Positions 15,570 through 18,090 of a stretch of 18,090 nucleotides of DNA are shown here, in pieces (within the stretch, counting starts at the first letter, position 1; each line of letters opens with the position of its first letter). The position numbers and the translations under genes were made by a program. This DNA comes from XYA12-FULL-58-9 sp001798605. GTDB taxonomy: Bacteria > Myxococcota > XYA12-FULL-58-9. Where the stretch lies: contig DAINMX010000123.1 in assembly GCA_036736205.1 (NCBI GenBank), positions 1 to 18,090 on the forward strand, given 5' to 3'. The notes under the pieces are model-generated. The model had not been told where the DNA came from. It saw only the letters and a list, made by a program, of their open reading frames with translations, and made no database searches.

Positions 15570-15627
15570 TAAACGTTTGGACCATAAACGTAGAAACGTG
15601 TGAAGTCAAACGCGCTCTGTTGAAACG
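15570..15627. promoter_or_regulatory. Divergent TetR/MFS control region with repeated AAACG
   Basis: AAACG occurs five times on the plus strand, beginning at 15571, 15586, 15594, 15608 and 15623. The first three are AAACGT, and the first lies in the 8-bp palindrome AAACGTTT (15571-15578). TAAACGTT at 15570-15577 matches half of the inverted repeat at 14901-14927. The region lies between the regulator start and the MFS gene, so it is a candidate operator cluster. No clear -35/-10 pair was recognised. Confidence 0.4.
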
Positions 15628-15700
15628 GATGTGGTCAACGGAGGTCCCATCATTCGATTGCTGGACACTCAACATAGGAAGGAGTACGCCCTCGGGTCTG

Positions 15701-17095
15701 ATGTCTGTGGAGCAACATTCCGACAGCCGCGCCACCAAGCGAGCGGTGTTGCTCGTCGTCACCCTGACGTCTTTCATCGGCCCATTCATGTTGTCTTCGG
15801 TGAATGTCGCCCTGCCGTCCATCGGACGGGAGCTCACCATGGGCGCCATCGTGTTGGGTTGGGTCAATATGGCCTATCTGCTCGCTGGTGCCGCTTTCTC
15901 GATTCCCTTCGGCCGCCTCGGCGACCTCTTTGGGCGTAAAAGATTGTTCATGTCCGGGGTCGCGAGCTTCACCTTGGCTTCTGTCCTCATCGCCACCGCC
16001 CACAGCCCCATGGCTCTGGTATTGTTTCGCGCGTTGCAGGGCTTCGGCACCTCGATGATCTTCGCTACCAGCATGGCCATACTTATTTCGGTGTTTGCTC
16101 CGGACGAGCGCGGCAAAGTGTTGGGCATCACTACGGGGGCCGTGTACCTGGGGCTTTCATCGGGGCCATTCTTTGGCGGCATCATCACCGAGCATTTCGG
16201 TTGGCGCTTCATCTTCTGGGTGAACCTGCCGGTGGGATTGCTGCTTCTCGGCACCATCTTCATCTTGTTGAAAGACGATGCACCAGAAGAACGAGCACCA
16301 TTCGATGTCTTAGGCTCACTCATTCTCGGCCCCGCCCTGTTCGCCGCGATGGTTGGATTCTCCCTGCTGCCGACCTACGCAGGCGCAAGTCTGCTGGCGT
16401 TGGGCATCCTGGGTATCGTTGCATTCGTTTATTGGGAAACAAAAACCCAGGCACCCCTGATTGACATCGGCCTATTCCGTCACAACACCGTCTTTGCATT
16501 CTCGAGCTTGGCGGCACTCATCAATTACGCCGCAACCTTCGCCGTGAGCTTTCTGCTCAGCATCTATTTACAGAAGATCAAGAGCCTCTCCCCCCAGGAA
16601 GCTGGCTTCGCATTGGTGAGCCAACCTTTCGTGCAAGCGTTGTTCTCGCCCCTCGCCGGCCGATTGTCCGACAAGATCGACTCGAGGGTGGTGGCGACCG
16701 CAGGCATGGTCGCAACCCTCGTCGGTCTCATCCTTCTCACACTCGTCGGCGCCGACACATCAATGACCTTCGTGCTCACCTGCCTGATCGTCCTCGGCCT
16801 CGGCTTTGGCCTGTTCTCGTCGCCAAACACCAACGCCATCATGGGCTCTGTGGACAAACGCATCTATGGCGTGGCAAGCGCGGTGGTCAGCACCATGCGG
16901 CAGGTCGGCATGATGTTCTCCATGGGATTGGTCATGATGGTCTTTGCCATGTACCTGGGACAGGCACAGGTCAGCTCCAGCAACGCACCACAGTTCCTCC
17001 ACAGCATGCGAGTGACCTTCACCGCATGCGCTGTCATGTGCTTCATCGGGATCTTCGCATCCCTGGCGCGAGGTCGCAGCCGCACTCGGAGATAG
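15701..17095 (+). CDS. MFS multidrug exporter, DHA2-like
   Basis: A 464-residue polytopic inner-membrane antiporter with about 14 hydrophobic segments, the size of the DHA2 drug:proton group. TM1 carries the SSVNVALPSIGREL segment typical of these exporters. Motif A is GRLGDLFGRKR at 71-81, and the region GPFFGGIITEHFGWRFIFWVN corresponds to the motif C and following loop of this family. The frame is open upstream to 15620. ATG 15701 gives the standard N terminus; a strong AGGAAGGAG lies 16 nt upstream, an unusually long gap, so translation may be inefficient or the start slightly misplaced. It diverges from the TetR gene with the repeat-rich region between, suggesting shared control with the RND pump. 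Substrate unknown. Confidence 0.92.
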   Translation: MSVEQHSDSRATKRAVLLVVTLTSFIGPFMLSSVNVALPSIGRELTMGAIVLGWVNMAYLLAGAAFSIPFGRLGDLFGRKRLFMSGVASFTLASVLIATAHSPMALVLFRALQGFGTSMIFATSMAILISVFAPDERGKVLGITTGAVYLGLSSGPFFGGIITEHFGWRFIFWVNLPVGLLLLGTIFILLKDDAPEERAPFDVLGSLILGPALFAAMVGFSLLPTYAGASLLALGILGIVAFVYWETKTQAPLIDIGLFRHNTVFAFSSLAALINYAATFAVSFLLSIYLQKIKSLSPQEAGFALVSQPFVQALFSPLAGRLSDKIDSRVVATAGMVATLVGLILLTLVGADTSMTFVLTCLIVLGLGFGLFSSPNTNAIMGSVDKRIYGVASAVVSTMRQVGMMFSMGLVMMVFAMYLGQAQVSSSNAPQFLHSMRVTFTACAVMCFIGIFASLARGRSRTRR

Positions 17096-17107
17096 TGTCG
17101 AAACTTG

Positions 17108-17172
17108 AATGACTTATGAACGAGAATCCCTCTGGACAAGAGAAAATTGCTCATGCATTCTCTGTCATTTTT
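17108..17172 (+). terminator. Nested inverted repeats followed by T5, possible MFS terminator
   Basis: AATGAC (17108-17113) pairs with GTCATT (17164-17169), and inside it GAGAAT (17122-17127) pairs with ATTCTC (17157-17162); a competing stem AGAGAA/TTCTCT exists. Five T residues end the structure, 13 bp after the MFS stop begins. The stems are AT-rich and the loop long, so termination would be weak; it could instead be the leader of the next gene. Confidence 0.3.
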
Positions 17173-17203
17173 GAACCTCCGACCAAACACTAGAGGAACC
17201 TCC

Positions 17204-17985
17204 GTGGCCAACTACTATGTTCAGATCGACGGAAAAAATATGACCGTGCTCTCCTTGATGCCGCTCAAGAAGCAACCCAGAAACCAAGAGACGGCCGAAT
17301 TAGCGTAGCCGACGCAACAAAGCTTGCGAACCTGGCTCTCGATGCGAAACGAGGGCAAGGTGAGAACTATACGGCCATTGAACGAGATACCGTCGCAAGA
17401 ATTCGCGAAAACACCAAATGGACGGCGGCTGCCGATCGCGCTTTTCTGGAGCGTATCCCCGATGCACCTTCCCTAAAACCTTGGCAAATCGTCGGCAGCG
17501 GAAAAACCTTGACGGCTCGATTGAGCCCCATTCTGAAAAGCCACGGCGTTCCGAATCTCCTCGTCCAAATCAAAGAAGCAGAAGTCGCAGCGCAGCAAGC
17601 AATCTATGGAGGATCCGTCGGCATCGAGCAAGCCGTAGACCAAGCCCTTGCAAGCTTTCTCCATGATGGAGATCGCTCAGACAGCCCTCTCATGATGGCA
17701 ACTGAAATCATTGCAGGAGATGGTTCCCTGAACGGATTCACAAATCCCGAGGAAGCAGTAAAAGACTTGCTCAACCGAAGTGCCAGCCTCCTTCAGCTCG
17801 TGGGCCGACAGGATATGATTCGAGAGCCGAGCGAACGCCCCGACCGAGTGTTTCCCCCCGAGGATGGAGAACAATTGGATGCGAACTGGCTCTTTGCCCT
17901 GCATCTCGATTTTTCCGATGTGCTCCATTGGGCGATCGTGGACCGCAACGGCTTGCGCCCCACGTACAACTACGGCTTCAACTAA
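17204..17985 (+). pseudogene. Conserved hypothetical protein with a -1 frameshift at an A6 run
   Basis: A GTG at 17204, preceded by AGAGGA with a short gap, opens MANYYVQIDGKN in frame 2. That frame ends after 36 residues at a TAG. From 17239 the frame one base back continues as YDRALLDAAQEATQ and runs open to TAA at 17983-17985. That second frame has no usual start for the first 270 bases, so the two halves belong together (about 260 residues). The joint is at A6 (17233-17238) followed by T, in the phase A AAA AAT. The combined protein has DGRISVADATKL, an IRENTKWTAAAD segment and the C-terminal WAIVDRNG...YNYGFN, which I recall from uncharacterised bacterial proteins. No membrane segment or signal is seen. 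It may be a true pseudogene, an assembly error, or a slippery gene. Confidence 0.7.
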
Positions 17986-17998
17986 GCGTGATGCAGGT

Positions 17999-18085
17999 TG
18001 GTGCCGGGGAGGGGAATCGAACCCCTACGACCGTTAGGTCAAAGGATTTTAAGTCCTCAGCGTCTACCAGTTCCGCCACCCCGGC
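17999..18085 (-). tRNA. tRNA-Leu (anticodon UAA)
   Basis: On the minus strand a 7-bp acceptor stem GCCGGGG/CCCCGGC closes the structure, with discriminator A and an encoded CCA at 17999-18001. The D arm contains AACTGGTAGACGC, and the anticodon loop CTTAAAA gives UAA, reading UUA leucine codons. A long variable arm (GACC-TAAC-GGTC) is diagnostic of class II tRNAs such as Leu. The T arm is AGGGG-TTCGATT-CCCCT. All stems pair well. It is convergent with the frameshifted gene, whose stop is 14 bp away. Confidence 0.97.
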
Positions 18086-18090
18086 AGGGG

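Noticed and set aside
14953..15867. Extended TetR frame starting at 15867
   Set aside because: The additional 100 residues overlap the divergent MFS gene and its control region and show no helix-turn-helix features; TetR domains start close to their N terminus.
1..18090. CRISPR array, insertion sequence, prophage or integrase
   Set aside because: No regularly spaced direct repeats, transposase or integrase motifs, or terminal inverted repeats were seen on either strand.

Overview
The window looks like chromosome of a Gram-negative bacterium with moderately high GC. The evidence is a tripartite RND pump with a TolC-type outer-membrane channel, a lipoprotein adaptor and a tRNA gene with an encoded CCA. 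A Myxococcota or other former deltaproteobacterial host would fit the gene mix, but nothing here fixes the taxon.

Layout. (1) 2-301 (+) is the 3' end of an unrecognised gene cut by the left edge. (2) 498-8836 (-) is a run of seven same-strand genes. In transcription order they are an MMPL/HpnN-type RND lipid exporter, a nucleotidyltransferase resembling CTP:inositol-1-phosphate cytidylyltransferase (IPCT), a UPF0104/AglD-like membrane protein, a CDP-alcohol phosphotransferase, inositol-3-phosphate synthase, a thioredoxin-fold protein and a class I methyltransferase. (3) 8837-9223 is the only gap above 300 bp and is the probable promoter region of that run. (4) 9224-15567 (-) is a multidrug efflux locus: TetR regulator, lipoprotein adaptor, HAE1/AcrB-like pump and TolC-like channel. 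An MFS (DHA2-like) exporter at 15701-17095 (+) diverges from the regulator. (5) 17204-17985 (+) is a conserved hypothetical gene broken by a -1 frameshift at an A6 run. (6) 17999-18085 (-) is tRNA-Leu(UAA).

How the genes fit together. The synthase makes inositol phosphate from glucose 6-phosphate, the cytidylyltransferase would activate it as CDP-inositol, and the CDP-alcohol enzyme would pass phosphoinositol to an acceptor. Two membrane transport-type proteins lie in the same run. I infer a pathway that makes an inositol-phosphate membrane lipid and moves it between membranes. It is unusual because inositol, not the lipid, would carry the CDP. The alternative is a di-myo-inositol-phosphate-like soluble product. 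The efflux locus is probably controlled by its TetR protein. A 27-bp inverted repeat upstream of the adaptor shares the octamer TAAACGTT with the TetR/MFS divergent region.
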